Part shown: piece by piece, positions 43,195-52,578 of the stretch
Numbering within the stretch: position 1 is the first letter of the stretch
Layout of the letters: each line of letters opens with the position of its first letter
From: Aureimonas pseudogalii
GTDB lineage: Bacteria > Pseudomonadota > Alphaproteobacteria > Rhizobiales > Rhizobiaceae
Length of the DNA: 64,000 bases
Reading direction: 5' to 3'
Assembly: GCF_014196835.1 (NCBI RefSeq)
Contig: NZ_JACIEK010000005.1
Coordinates: forward strand, 1-64,000
Position numbers and translations under genes: made by a program
The notes under the pieces: generated by a model
Database searches by the model: none
Seen by the model: only the letters and a program-made list of their open reading frames with translations
Told to the model about the DNA's origin: nothing

Positions 43195-43631
43195 GCGAGG
43201 ATCGTCTCCAGGATGGGGCGCACCGCCGCCGGCAGCGGCGCCGGCCGGCGCGTCGCGGCGTCGACATGCACGTGGACGAACAGGCCCTCGGCCGCCGCGG
43301 TCTGCGCATCGTTGCGGAAGAGGCCGATCTCGTAGGCGATCGACGAGGTGCCGAGCCGCGCGATGCGAAGGCCGACGGCCACCCGGTCGGGATAGCCGAT
43401 CTCCGAGAGGTAGCGGCAGCCCGTCTCGGCCACGAAGAACATCGAGCCCTTCGGGGCGGCGGCGAGCCCGGCCGAAATCAGCCAGCTCGTCACCGCCGTG
43501 TCGAAGAACGTGTAGTAGGCGGCGTTGTTCATGTGTCCGTACATGTCGTTGTCGGACCAGCGGGTCGTGACCTCGACGAAGGCGCGGTAGTCGGTGCGCC
43601 TCTGGGGCGCGGGGCGGGCAAGCGTCGGCAT
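43191..43631 (-). CDS. 4HBT-type acyl-CoA thioesterase
   Basis: A 146-residue hotdog-fold thioesterase. The signature VTTRWSDNDMYGHMNNAAYY with the catalytic Asp lies at about 21-40, followed by the usual FFDTAVTSWLI helix and strands to FVHVHVDAATRRPAPLP. It hydrolyses an acyl-CoA whose chain is not predictable. Second gene of the pair with slyX. The long frame to 45125 that contains it is antisense to the ABC ATPase gene and is not coding; the ATG at 43631 starts the domain at the proper place. Confidence 0.88.
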   Translation of the reverse strand: MPTLARPAPQRRTDYRAFVEVTTRWSDNDMYGHMNNAAYYTFFDTAVTSWLISAGLAAAPKGSMFFVAETGCRYLSEIGYPDRVAVGLRIARLGTSSIAYEIGLFRNDAQTAAAEGLFVHVHVDAATRRPAPLPAAVRPILETILA

Positions 43632-43793
43632 CGGGTTTCGATCTGTCGAGGACGGGGCCGCCCGACATGACGTAAGGGGCGGGGGTAGGGCAAGCCCCGC
43701 GTCGAAGGGGACGGCCGTCTGCGGCCGCTGGCGTTCTCGCCGGAGCCCCGATAGGCTGGCGGGAACGAGCCTGAAACGGAGACCGGAATCGGC

Positions 43794-45323
43794 ATGGCGG
43801 CTGCGATCGAACTGGTCGGGATCAGCAAGACCTTCGGGGCGGTGCGCGCCAACCGGGACATCGACCTCAAGGTCGAGAAGGGCACGATCCACGGCATCGT
43901 CGGCGAGAACGGCGCCGGCAAGTCCACGCTCATGTCGATCCTCTACGGCTTCTACCAGGCCGATGCCGGCGAGATCCGGGTGGACGGAAAGCCGCTGGTC
44001 ATCGCCGACTCGAACGCCGCCATCGCCGCGGGCATCGGCATGGTCCACCAGCACTTCATGCTGGTGGAGAACTTCACCGTGGTGGAAAACGTCATGCTCG
44101 GCGCCGAGCAGTCCGGCCTGCTGGCGCCCGGCATCCGCAAGGTGCGGGCCGAACTGATGCGGCTGGAAAAGGCGCATGGCCTCGCGATCGACCCCGACGC
44201 CACCGTGGAAAGCCTGCCGGTGGGCCTGCAGCAGCGGGTGGAGATCCTGAAGGCCCTTTATCGCGGCGCGCGCATCCTCATCCTCGACGAGCCGACGGGC
44301 GTGCTGACCCCGGCCGAGGCTGATCAGCTCTTCGAAGTGCTGCGCCATCTGCGCGACGAGGGCGTGACGGTCATCCTCATCACCCACAAGCTGCGCGAGA
44401 TCATGGCCGTCACCGACGAGGTCTCGGTGATGCGCCGCGGCGAGATCGTCGCGACCCGGCGCACGGCCGAGACCAGTGCCGGCGAACTCGCCGAGCTGAT
44501 GGTCGGGCGCCGGGTGTTGCTGCGCGTCGACAAGGGCGAGGCGGCCCCGGCCGCACCGGCGTTGGAGGTGTCGAACCTCACGGTGCGCGACGCGCGCGGC
44601 GTGGTGATGGTGGACGACGTGTCCTTCACCGTGCGGGCCGGCGAGATCGTCGGCATCGCCGGGGTGGCCGGCAACGGGCAGTCGGAGCTTCTGGAGGCGC
44701 TCGCCGGCATTCGCCGCACGGAGCGCGGCGCGATCCGCCTGAACGGCGAGGCGCTCGATCCGACCCGCGATCTCGACCCGGCCGCGCTGCGCGCCAAGGG
44801 TCTCGCGCACGTGCCGGAAGACCGGCACCACATGGGCCTCGTGCTGCAGTTCCAGGAGTGCGAGAACGCCATTCTCGGCTATCACCGCGACCCCGCCTAC
44901 GCCGCCGGCCCCTTTCTCGACGTAACGGCGATGCGCGACGACGCGAAGGCGAAGATCGCGGCCTACGACATCCGCCCGCCCTCCTGCGAGCTGAAGACCG
45001 CCAACTTCTCCGGCGGGAACCAGCAGAAGATCGTGCTGGCACGCGAGATGGAGCGCGACCCGTCGGTGCTGCTCATCGGCCAGCCGACGCGCGGCGTCGA
45101 TGTCGGCGCCATCGAGTTCATCCACCAGCGCATCGTCGAGATGCGCGACGCCGGCAAGGCGATCCTTCTCGTCTCGGTGGAGCTCGACGAGATCCGCGCT
45201 TTGTCCGACCGCATCCTCGTGATGTTCGCCGGCCGCGTCGTCGGCGAGCGCGGGGCGGAGGCGGACGAGGGCGATCTCGGCCTGCTCATGGCGGGCGCGG
45301 GTCGCGCGGAGGCTGCGCGATGA
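43794..45323 (+). CDS. Nucleoside ABC transporter ATPase (two NBDs)
   Basis: A 509-residue protein with two nucleotide-binding domains in one chain, as in sugar/nucleoside (RbsA/YufO-type) importers. The first NBD has Walker A GENGAGKST (about 37-45), the signature LPVGLQQRVEI and Walker B LILDEPTGVLTP; the second has a degenerate Walker A (GVAGNGQSE, about 288) and signature FSGGNQQKIVLARE. It powers the two permeases at 45787 and 46923. The stop overlaps the VOC gene start (ATGA). Family knowledge assigns the substrate class because of the BMP partner and the salvage genes around. Confidence 0.92.
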   Translation: MAAAIELVGISKTFGAVRANRDIDLKVEKGTIHGIVGENGAGKSTLMSILYGFYQADAGEIRVDGKPLVIADSNAAIAAGIGMVHQHFMLVENFTVVENVMLGAEQSGLLAPGIRKVRAELMRLEKAHGLAIDPDATVESLPVGLQQRVEILKALYRGARILILDEPTGVLTPAEADQLFEVLRHLRDEGVTVILITHKLREIMAVTDEVSVMRRGEIVATRRTAETSAGELAELMVGRRVLLRVDKGEAAPAAPALEVSNLTVRDARGVVMVDDVSFTVRAGEIVGIAGVAGNGQSELLEALAGIRRTERGAIRLNGEALDPTRDLDPAALRAKGLAHVPEDRHHMGLVLQFQECENAILGYHRDPAYAAGPFLDVTAMRDDAKAKIAAYDIRPPSCELKTANFSGGNQQKIVLAREMERDPSVLLIGQPTRGVDVGAIEFIHQRIVEMRDAGKAILLVSVELDEIRALSDRILVMFAGRVVGERGAEADEGDLGLLMAGAGRAEAAR

Positions 45324-45790
45324 CCGACGCCCGGGTCACGCTGGTGACGCTCGGCGTCGCCGATCTCGCCCGCGCCGCAAGCTTCTACGAGGCGATCGGC
45401 TGGCGGCGCACCGCGGCCGGCAACGAGAGCGTCGTCTTCCTGCAAGGGGAGGGGATCGTCCTTTCGCTCTTCGGCCGCGACGATCTCGCCGCCGATGCGG
45501 GTCTGCCCGCCAGCGAGCGGCTGCCGCGCTTTCGCGGGATGGCGCTGGCGATCAACCTGTCGAGCGAGGCCGAGACCGATCGACTCTTCAAGCAGGCCGT
45601 CGTGGCGGGCGCCGAGCCCGTGAAGCCGCCGCATAAGGTCTTCTGGGGCGGCTATTCCGGCTATTTCGCCGATCCGGACGGCCACCTTTGGGAACTCGCG
45701 CACAATCCGTTCTTCGCGCTGGATGCGGACGGGCGCCTCGACCTTCTGGCCATCCCGTCCGATCCGGCGCCATCCGAGGATTCCGCATGA
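45320..45790 (+). CDS. VOC/glyoxalase-like protein inside the transporter operon
   Basis: A 156-residue VOC-superfamily protein: TLGVADLARAASFYEAIGWR (first beta-alpha-beta unit) and FADPDGHLWELAHNPFFALD (metal Glu and signature of the last strand). It overlaps both neighbours by 4 bases, with the ATPase upstream and the permease downstream. VOC proteins are not components of ABC importers; a role in processing an imported compound or its toxic by-product is a guess. Confidence 0.85.
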   Translation: MTDARVTLVTLGVADLARAASFYEAIGWRRTAAGNESVVFLQGEGIVLSLFGRDDLAADAGLPASERLPRFRGMALAINLSSEAETDRLFKQAVVAGAEPVKPPHKVFWGGYSGYFADPDGHLWELAHNPFFALDADGRLDLLAIPSDPAPSEDSA

Positions 45791-46923
45791 GCCGACCCTA
45801 TGCGAAACTGCCGGGCTGGGTCGATCACGGCGTCATTCCGCTGATCAACGTGGCCGTGGCCTTTCTCGTCGCCGGGCTGGTGGTGCTGGCGGTCGGCGAG
45901 AGCCCGGTGGAGGCCGCGCGGCTGATGATCCGCGGCGCCTTCGGCTATGGCGAGGGCTTCGGCTTCACGCTCTTCTACATGACGAATTTCGTCTTCACCG
46001 GGCTCGCGGTCGCGGTCGCCTTCCATGGCGGACTGTTCAATATCGGCGGTGAGGGGCAGGCCTATGTCGGCGGCCTCGGCGTCGCGCTGGTGGCGATGAC
46101 GCTCGGCGGCATCCTGCCCTGGTATGTGAACCTGCCGCTGGCGATGCTCGCCTCCTTCGCCTTCGGCGCGGCCTGGGCCTTCCTGCCGGGCGTGCTGCAG
46201 GCCAAGCGCGGCAGCCACGTCGTGATCACCACGATCATGTTCAACTTCATCGCCTCGGCGTTGATGGTCTATCTTCTCGTCAACGTGCTGCGCCCGATCG
46301 GCTCGATGCAGCCGGAGACGCGGGCCTTCGCCGAAGGCGGCCAACTGCCGAAGCTCGACGCGCTGTTCGCGGCGCTGGGCATGGATCTCGGCGGCGCGCC
46401 GCTGAACGTCACCTTCTTCGTCTGCCTCCTCGCCGCGCTCGCCGTCTGGGTGCTGATCTGGCGCACGCGCCTCGGCTACGAGATCCGCACGCTGGGATTT
46501 AGCCCGCAGGCGGCGCGCTATGCCGGCATGCGCGAGACGCGGCTCGTGATCACCATCATGTTGATCTCCGGCGGGCTCGCGGGGCTGATGGCGCTGAATT
46601 CAGTGATGGGCGACCAGTACCGGCTGCAGCTAAACTTCCCGGCCGGCGCCGGCTTTGTCGGCATCGCCGTGGCGCTGATGGGGCGCGGCCACCCGCTCGG
46701 CATCCTGCCGGCGGCGCTGCTCTTCGGTGTGCTCTACCAGGGCGGCGCCGAGCTCGCCTTCGACATGCCCACCATCTCGCGCGACATGATCGTCATCATC
46801 CAGGGCCTCGTCATCCTCTTCGCGGGCGCGCTGGAGAACATGCTGCGACCGGGCATCGGTCGCGCCTACGGCTTCATGGCGCTGCGTCTGACCAAGCCCG
46901 TGCCGGCGGCGGAGGCGCGCTGA
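45787..46923 (+). CDS. Nucleoside ABC transporter permease (YufP type)
   Basis: A 378-residue permease of the BPD_transp_2 family with about eight to ten hydrophobic segments, starting near residue 15 (VIPLINVAVAFLVAGLVVLA). The conserved cytoplasmic stretch TLGFSPQAARYAGM and the following ITIMLISGGLAGLMALN identify the family. Overlap ATGA with the VOC gene; its last base overlaps the next start (TGATG). Forms the heteromeric pore with the next gene product. Confidence 0.92.
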   Translation: MSRPYAKLPGWVDHGVIPLINVAVAFLVAGLVVLAVGESPVEAARLMIRGAFGYGEGFGFTLFYMTNFVFTGLAVAVAFHGGLFNIGGEGQAYVGGLGVALVAMTLGGILPWYVNLPLAMLASFAFGAAWAFLPGVLQAKRGSHVVITTIMFNFIASALMVYLLVNVLRPIGSMQPETRAFAEGGQLPKLDALFAALGMDLGGAPLNVTFFVCLLAALAVWVLIWRTRLGYEIRTLGFSPQAARYAGMRETRLVITIMLISGGLAGLMALNSVMGDQYRLQLNFPAGAGFVGIAVALMGRGHPLGILPAALLFGVLYQGGAELAFDMPTISRDMIVIIQGLVILFAGALENMLRPGIGRAYGFMALRLTKPVPAAEAR

Positions 46924-47891
46924 TGGATTCGCTCGGCCTTCTCAACCTCCTCGATTCCACCATTCGCCTCTCGACGCCGCTGATCTTCGCCGCGCTCGCC
47001 GGCCTCTATTCGGAGCGCGCCGGCGTCTTCGACATCGGGCTGGAAGGCAAGATGCTGGCGGCCGCCTTCGCCTCGGCGGCCGCGGCCGGCGTCACCGGCT
47101 CGGCCTTCGCCGGGCTCGGCGCCGGCGTCGCGGTGGCCGTCGTCTTCTCGCTCGTGCATGGGCTGGCGTCGATCACCTATCGCGGCAACCAGATCGTTTC
47201 GGGCGTCGCGCTCAACTTCGTGGCGTCGGGCCTGACGATCATCCTCGGTTCGGCCTGGTTCGGCATGGGTGGTGGAACGCCGACCTTGACGGCGGCCGGT
47301 CGCTTCCTCGACATCGACCTGCCCGGCGCCGAGGCGCTTCGCGACGTGCCCGTGGTCGGCTTCCTCTATTCCGGCCTCGTGTCGGGGCAGAACCTCCTCG
47401 TCTACGTCGCCTTCCTGGCGGTGCCGCTGACCTGGTGGATCCTCTTCCGCACCCGCTTCGGCCTGCGGCTGCGAGCGGTGGGCGAAAACCCGGCGGCGGT
47501 GGATACGGCCGGCATCTCGGTGGCGTGGCTGCGCTACCGCGCGGTGCTGATCTGCGGCGTGCTCACCGGGCTCGCCGGCACCTATCTCGCCATCGCGCAG
47601 TCGGCAGGCTTTGCGCGCGAGATGACGGCGGGGCGCGGCTACATCGCGCTCGCCGCACTGATCTTCGCCAACTGGAAGCCGGTACCGATGCTTCTCGCCT
47701 GTCTCCTCTTCGGCTTCCTCGACGCCGCCTCGATCCGGCTGCAGACGACGGCCTTGCCTGTCATCGGCCAGATCCCACCCCAGTTCGTGCAGGCGCTGCC
47801 CTATATCCTCACCGTGATCCTGCTCGCGGGCTTCGTCGGCAAGTCGACCCCGCCCAAAGCCGGCGGCGTGCCCTACGTCAAGGAGCGCTGA
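46923..47891 (+). CDS. Nucleoside ABC transporter permease (YufQ type)
   Basis: A 322-residue partner permease with ~9 hydrophobic segments; STPLIFAALAGLYSERAGVF and GLEGKMLAAAFASAAAAGVT are strong signatures of this family, as is RAVGENPAAVDTAGISVAWL. Coupled to the previous gene by TGATG overlap. The cytidine deaminase follows after 57 bp containing a short GGCTCGCGAGCC palindrome. Confidence 0.92.
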   Translation: MDSLGLLNLLDSTIRLSTPLIFAALAGLYSERAGVFDIGLEGKMLAAAFASAAAAGVTGSAFAGLGAGVAVAVVFSLVHGLASITYRGNQIVSGVALNFVASGLTIILGSAWFGMGGGTPTLTAAGRFLDIDLPGAEALRDVPVVGFLYSGLVSGQNLLVYVAFLAVPLTWWILFRTRFGLRLRAVGENPAAVDTAGISVAWLRYRAVLICGVLTGLAGTYLAIAQSAGFAREMTAGRGYIALAALIFANWKPVPMLLACLLFGFLDAASIRLQTTALPVIGQIPPQFVQALPYILTVILLAGFVGKSTPPKAGGVPYVKER

Positions 47892-47948
47892 GGGCTCGCG
47901 AGCCCCTGCGCTTGTCCCCTCCCGCAAGAGCCGGAAAGGCCGCATCGC

Positions 47949-48344
47949 ATGTCCGACGATCTCTTCTCCAAGGCGCGCTCGGCGATGAGGAAGTGCCACG
48001 CGCCCTATTCGCAGTTTCCGGTGGGCGCGGCGCTGCGCACCGAGGACGGGCGCATCTATGCCGGCTGCAACGTCGAGGTGGTGAGCTTTCCCGAGGGCTG
48101 GTGCGCCGAGACCACCGCCATCGCTCACATGGTGATGGACGGCGGCGGCGTCATCGCCGAGATCGCCGTGGTGGCCGAGCGGCTCCGCGGCTGCTCGCCC
48201 TGCGGTGGCTGCCGTCAGCGCATCGCCGAGTTCGCGCGGCCGGACACCCGCGTCTTCCTTTGCGACGCCGCAGAAGGGGTGATCGAAACCATCCTGATGG
48301 GGGATCTCCTGCCGAAATCCTTCCAGACGGACTCGCTCTCTTGA
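47949..48344 (+). CDS. cdd: Cytidine deaminase
   Basis: A 131-residue zinc deaminase converting cytidine and deoxycytidine to uridine forms. The motif is CNVEVVSFPEGWCAETTAIA, with the zinc Cys and catalytic Glu in CAE, plus CSPCGGCRQRIAEFARPDTR for the other zinc cysteines. Length is typical of tetrameric Cdd. The stop overlaps the TTG start of the following phosphorylase. Confidence 0.95.
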   Translation: MSDDLFSKARSAMRKCHAPYSQFPVGAALRTEDGRIYAGCNVEVVSFPEGWCAETTAIAHMVMDGGGVIAEIAVVAERLRGCSPCGGCRQRIAEFARPDTRVFLCDAAEGVIETILMGDLLPKSFQTDSLS

Positions 48345-49141
48345 GCCGTGCTGTCAGGGCGCTGATCGAACGGCTGGGCGAGCGCCGCCCGCGCGTCGCC
48401 CTCGTGCTGGGCTCGGGCCTCGGGGCGCTCGTCGATGCCGTCGAGGCCCCGTTGCGCATCCCCTATGCCGAGATCCCCGGCTTTCCCGTCTCGGCCGTGT
48501 CGGGCCATGCCGACGAGATCGTCGCCGGGCGGCTGGCGGGGGTCGAAGTGCTGATCCTCTCCGGGCGCATCCACTACTACGAGAGCGGCGACGCCGCGGC
48601 CATGCGCCCGATGCTGGAGGCGCTGAAGGCGGTCGGCGTCGAGATCCTCGTGCTGACCAACGCCGCCGGCTCGGTGAACGCCGCGATCGCGCCGGGCGAG
48701 GTGATGCTGATCGACGACCACATCAACTTTTCCGGCCGCAACCCACTGATCTCCGAGCCCAGCGACGCGCGCTTCACGGGCATGACCACGGCCTACGACG
48801 CGGCGCTGCGCGAGACGCTCGCGGCCGCGGCGGCCGATGTCGGCGAGACGCTGCATCGCGGCGTCTACATGTGGTTCTCCGGCCCCTCGTTCGAGACGCC
48901 GGCCGAGATCCGCATGGCGCGGGTGCTCGGCGCCGATGCCGTGGGCATGTCCACCGTGCCCGAGACGATTCTCGCGCGCTTCCTCGGCCTTCGCGTCGTC
49001 GCGGCCTCGGTCGTCACCAACTACGGCGCCGGCATGACGGGCGACGAGCTCTCCCACACCGAAACCAAGGACGTGGCTCCGCGCGGCGGCGCCAAGCTCG
49101 CGCGCATTCTCGCCGCGGCCCTGCCGGAGATCGCCACATGA
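48341..49141 (+). CDS. punA: Purine nucleoside phosphorylase (trimeric type)
   Basis: A 266-residue phosphorylase. Phosphate site: VLGSGLGALVDAV (GSGLG) and the loop GRIHYYESGD; NAAGSVNAAIAPGEVMLIDD; purine site WFSGPSFETPAEIRM with the later MSTVPET and the Asn in VVTNYGAGM. The start is a TTG at 48341 overlapping the cdd stop (TTGA); no later ATG gives a complete N-terminus. It phosphorolyses purine (deoxy)nucleosides to base and (deoxy)ribose-1-phosphate, substrate for DeoB. ATGA overlap with deoC follows. Confidence 0.93.
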   Translation: MSRAVRALIERLGERRPRVALVLGSGLGALVDAVEAPLRIPYAEIPGFPVSAVSGHADEIVAGRLAGVEVLILSGRIHYYESGDAAAMRPMLEALKAVGVEILVLTNAAGSVNAAIAPGEVMLIDDHINFSGRNPLISEPSDARFTGMTTAYDAALRETLAAAAADVGETLHRGVYMWFSGPSFETPAEIRMARVLGADAVGMSTVPETILARFLGLRVVAASVVTNYGAGMTGDELSHTETKDVAPRGGAKLARILAAALPEIAT

Positions 49142-49893
49142 CCGATGCCGCCGCCGACGCCCGGCGCCTGATCGCCTCCCTCGACCTCACCAACCTCGAC
49201 GATGGCTGCACTTCGGCCGACATCGACGCGTTGGTGGCCCGCGCCTCGACGCCGGCCGGGCCGGTCGCGGCGATCTGCATTTGGCCGCGCTTCGTTAAAC
49301 AGGCGCGGGCCATCCTGCCGCCCGGCATCCGGCTCGCCACCGTCGTCAACTTTCCCGCCGGCGGCGAGGATGTGGCGGCGACCCTCGCCGAGACGCGGCA
49401 GGCGGTGGCGGACGGGGCCGACGAGATCGACCTCGTCGTCGCCTACCGGCGCGTCGCCGCCGATCCCGCCTTCGTCGAGGGGCAGGTGCGGGCAGTGAAG
49501 TCGGCCGCCGGCGCGGCAACGCTGAAGACCATCCTCGAGACCGGCGAACTCGCCGATCCCGATCTCATCCTCTCGGCCTGCGAGGCGGCATTGGCCGGCG
49601 GGGCCGACTTCCTCAAGACCTCCACCGGCAAGACCCCTGTCAGCGCGACGCCGGAGGCCGCCCGCATCCTGCTTCAGGCCATCGCGGCGCATGGCGGATC
49701 AGTCGGCTTCAAGCCCTCGGGTGGCATCAAGAGCTTCGAGGATGCCAAGCGGTTCCGCGACATGGCGGCCGAGATCTGCGGTGAGGGCTATCCCGATCCG
49801 TCGAGGTTCCGGCTCGGCGCTTCCGGCGTCCTGACCGATCTCCTCGCCGTGGCGGCCGGGGAGCGACGCGTCGAGGCGAAGGCGGGCTACTGA
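49138..49893 (+). CDS. deoC: Deoxyribose-phosphate aldolase
   Basis: A 251-residue class I aldolase splitting deoxyribose-5-phosphate to glyceraldehyde-3-phosphate and acetaldehyde. It has LDLTNLDDGCTSADIDALVA at the N-terminus (with the substrate Asp), VVNFPAGGED, and the Schiff-base lysine in DFLKTSTGK; the second lysine is in GFKPSGGIKSFED. Overlaps its neighbours by 4 and 1 bases, so it is made with PNP and DeoA as one unit. Confidence 0.95.
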   Translation: MTDAAADARRLIASLDLTNLDDGCTSADIDALVARASTPAGPVAAICIWPRFVKQARAILPPGIRLATVVNFPAGGEDVAATLAETRQAVADGADEIDLVVAYRRVAADPAFVEGQVRAVKSAAGAATLKTILETGELADPDLILSACEAALAGGADFLKTSTGKTPVSATPEAARILLQAIAAHGGSVGFKPSGGIKSFEDAKRFRDMAAEICGEGYPDPSRFRLGASGVLTDLLAVAAGERRVEAKAGY

Positions 49894-51206
49894 TGCGGTT
49901 TCTGCCGCAGGAGATCATCCGCGCCAAGCGCGACGGCGAGCGGCTGCGACGCGAGGCGATCGCCGATTTGGTCGCCGGCATTGGCGAGGGCGGGGTGGCC
50001 GACGCGCAGATCGCCGCCTTCGCCATGGCCGTGTTCCTGCGGGGCATGGAGCCCGGCGAGACGGTGGCGCTGACCGAGGCGATGCGCGATTCCGGCGAGG
50101 TGCTGGACTGGCGCGACATCGGGCGGCCCGTGATCGACAAGCACTCCACCGGCGGCGTCGGCGACAACGTCTCGCTCATGCTCGCGCCGATCGTGGCGGC
50201 CTGCGGCGCGGCGGTGCCGATGATATCCGGGCGCGGGCTCGGCCACACCGGCGGCACGCTCGACAAGCTCGAAGCCATTCCGGGCTACCGGGTGACGCCC
50301 GACGACGTCCGGCTTCGCGCCGTGGTGCGCGCGGTCGGCTGCGCCATCGTCGGGCAGACCGCGCGCCTCGCCCCGGCGGACGGGCGGATCTATGCCGTGC
50401 GCGACACCACGGCGACGGTCGAGTCGGTGCCGCTGATCGTCGCCTCCATCCTGTCGAAGAAGCTCGCCGCGGGGCTCGGCGGTCTCGTGCTCGACGTGAA
50501 GACCGGATCGGGCGCCTTCATGCCCGAGATCGACGACGCCCGCGCGCTGATGCGGGCGCTGGTCGAGGTCGCCGTCGGCGCGGGGTTGCCAACCACCGCG
50601 CTTCTCACCGCCATGGACGAGCCGCTGGCAAGCGCGGCCGGCAACGCGGCGGAGATCCGCAACGCCGTCCGCTTCCTCGACGGCACGCAACGCGATCCCC
50701 GCCTCCTCGCGGTGACGCTGGCGCTGGCCGGCGAGATGTTGGTGCTTGCAAGCCTTGCGCCCGATCCCGACGCGGGCGAGCGTCTGGCGCTGGCGGCGCT
50801 CGACGACGGTCGCGCCCTCGAACGCTTCGCCCGGATGGTCGCGGGGCTCGGCGGTCCCGCGGATTTCGTGGAGCGGATGGACGCGCATCTGCCACGCGCG
50901 CCCGTGTCACGCCCGGCGACGGCGCTCGCGGACGGCGTCGTCGCGGCCATCGAAACCCGCGATCTCGGGCTCGCCGTGGTGCGGCTCGGCGGCGGGCGCA
51001 CGCGGCCAGGCGACCCCGTGGACCCGGCGGTCGGCCTGACCGAGATCGCGGCGATCGGCACGCAGGTGCGGGCGGGCGATCCGCTGGCCGTGGTCCACGC
51101 ACGCGACGAGGGGTCGGCGGCTGCGGCGGTCGCGGTGGTGCGGGCGGCGATGCAGGTCGGCAACGCCGCGCCGATGCGCCAAGCGGTGATCGAGCGCTTC
51201 GGCTGA
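49893..51206 (+). CDS. deoA: Thymidine phosphorylase
   Basis: A 437-residue pyrimidine-nucleoside phosphorylase. It shows KHSTGGVGDNVSLMLAPIVA (phosphate-binding signature, about 86-105), SGRGLGHTGGTLDKLEAIPG, and DVKTGSGAFMP with the active-site lysine. It has the C-terminal domain with the GGGRTRPGD hammerhead. It frees deoxyribose-1-phosphate from thymidine or deoxyuridine for DeoB and DeoC. Last gene of the plus-strand operon; three bases separate it from a convergent gene. Confidence 0.95.
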   Translation: MRFLPQEIIRAKRDGERLRREAIADLVAGIGEGGVADAQIAAFAMAVFLRGMEPGETVALTEAMRDSGEVLDWRDIGRPVIDKHSTGGVGDNVSLMLAPIVAACGAAVPMISGRGLGHTGGTLDKLEAIPGYRVTPDDVRLRAVVRAVGCAIVGQTARLAPADGRIYAVRDTTATVESVPLIVASILSKKLAAGLGGLVLDVKTGSGAFMPEIDDARALMRALVEVAVGAGLPTTALLTAMDEPLASAAGNAAEIRNAVRFLDGTQRDPRLLAVTLALAGEMLVLASLAPDPDAGERLALAALDDGRALERFARMVAGLGGPADFVERMDAHLPRAPVSRPATALADGVVAAIETRDLGLAVVRLGGGRTRPGDPVDPAVGLTEIAAIGTQVRAGDPLAVVHARDEGSAAAAVAVVRAAMQVGNAAPMRQAVIERFG

Positions 51207-51209
51207 CGC

Positions 51210-51749
51210 CTACTGCACGAGCGTCAGCCGGCCGTTCTCCACTGCGAAACGCTTCAGCTTCTTGAGAAAGCTCATGCCGAGAAGCGTGGTGCCGAGCGCG
51301 TCGCCCTTGGCCACCATCGCCTCGACGTCGCGCACCTCGACGCCGCCGAGCGTCAGCCGGTCGATGCGGGCCATGGCGACGGGCATCGGGCCGTTCGCGG
51401 TCTGTGCGGTGTAGCGGAAGTCGGACGGGCCGACGCGCACGCCGAGCCGCCGGGCCGTGGCGTCGCTGATCGCCACGTATGTGGCGCCGGTGTCGACGAG
51501 AACGCTCTCGCTGCGACCGTTGAAGCGCGCGTCGGCGCGGAAGTGTCCGTCCTCGTCGGCCGTCAGGTGGATCGTCCGCCGGCCTGCGGGCGCGAAAGGC
51601 GGCGAGGCTGCGGCCTCCACCACGGACGGCGCGGGGTCGAGCCGTTCGTCCTCGCCGGCGACGAGCTGCGTGCGGTAGCGCTCGTAGACGGAGGGGAACG
51701 CGAGGGCCAGGACCGAGGCCATCATGATGAGGTTGAGAAGCTTCGACAT
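51210..51749 (-). CDS. Clan AA aspartic protease (TIGR02281 type)
   Basis: A 179-residue retroviral-like aspartyl protease. An N-terminal membrane anchor lies at about 4-20 (LNLIMMASVLALAFPSVYER), followed by a Pro/Ser linker and the protease domain with the single catalytic VLVDTGATYVAISD motif (Asp at about 86), to function as a dimer. Common in alphaproteobacteria; the substrates are unknown. It converges on deoA and is probably unrelated to salvage. Confidence 0.85.
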   Translation of the reverse strand: MSKLLNLIMMASVLALAFPSVYERYRTQLVAGEDERLDPAPSVVEAAASPPFAPAGRRTIHLTADEDGHFRADARFNGRSESVLVDTGATYVAISDATARRLGVRVGPSDFRYTAQTANGPMPVAMARIDRLTLGGVEVRDVEAMVAKGDALGTTLLGMSFLKKLKRFAVENGRLTLVQ

Positions 51750-51897
51750 GCGGCGGCGGGCCCTCGGCGGAGCGGTCCGCGCGCGTGAGACGGTGTCGCA
51801 GTCTCACCCGCTCGTGGTTACCCGACCCTGAAGACCGGGGTTCCCGCGCGGGATCGCCGCTCCGATCGCCGCGCGTAGGGTTAGCGAAGCCTGAAGC

Positions 51898-52527
51898 TCA
51901 CTTGGTGCCGTACATCCGATCTCCGGCATCGCCGAGGCCGGGCATGATGTAGCCCTTCTCGTTCAATTCGCGATCGATCGAAGCCGTGAAGATGGGGATG
52001 TCCGGGTGCGCGTCGCGGAACCGTCGTATGCCTTCGGGCGTGGCGAGCAGGCAGAGAAAGCGGATGTTGCGCGCGCCGCGATCCTTTAGCCTCTGCAGCG
52101 CCGCCGTCGCCGAATTGGCGGTGGCGAGCATCGGATCGACCACGATGATCAGGCGGTTCTCGAGATCCTCGGGTGCCTTGAAGTAGTATTCCACCGGCTC
52201 CAGCGTGTCGTGGTCGCGGTACATGCCGATATGGGCGACGCGCGCGGCCGGCACGAGATCGAGCATGCCCTCGAGCAGGCCGTTGCCGGCGCGCAGGATC
52301 GAGGCGAACACCATCTTCTTGCCTTCGAGGATGGGGGATTCCATCTGCTCCATCGGCGTGTCGATCACCATCGTCGTGAGATCGAGGTCGCGCGTCACCT
52401 CGTAGCAGAGCAGCGTCGAGATCTCGCGCAGGAGGCGCCGAAAGCTGGCGGTCGAGGTTTCCTTGCGGCGCATCAGCGTCAGCTTGTGCTGCACCAGAGG
52501 GTGGTCGATGACGGTGACGCCGTCCAT
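51898..52527 (-). CDS. upp: Uracil phosphoribosyltransferase
   Basis: A 209-residue enzyme joining uracil and PRPP into UMP. The PRPP loop is [20 protein letters not shown] (the usual ATG is ATA here), with [20 protein letters not shown] and the C-terminal [18 protein letters not shown] closing the uracil site. GGAGAG upstream. First of the run upp < add < deoB on the minus strand; the latter two end 52 bp upstream. Confidence 0.95.
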   Translation of the reverse strand: MDGVTVIDHPLVQHKLTLMRRKETSTASFRRLLREISTLLCYEVTRDLDLTTMVIDTPMEQMESPILEGKKMVFASILRAGNGLLEGMLDLVPAARVAHIGMYRDHDTLEPVEYYFKAPEDLENRLIIVVDPMLATANSATAALQRLKDRGARNIRFLCLLATPEGIRRFRDAHPDIPIFTASIDRELNEKGYIMPGLGDAGDRMYGTK

Positions 52528-52578
52528 GTCGGGACTCTCCGCGGGAATTCTGGAATGCTTCGATCTCGGCGCCGATCT

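Noticed and set aside
43191-45125. A 644-codon minus-strand frame joining the thioesterase to sequence antisense to the ABC ATPase
   Set aside because: Only the last 146 codons carry a domain; the rest is the antisense of a clear gene.
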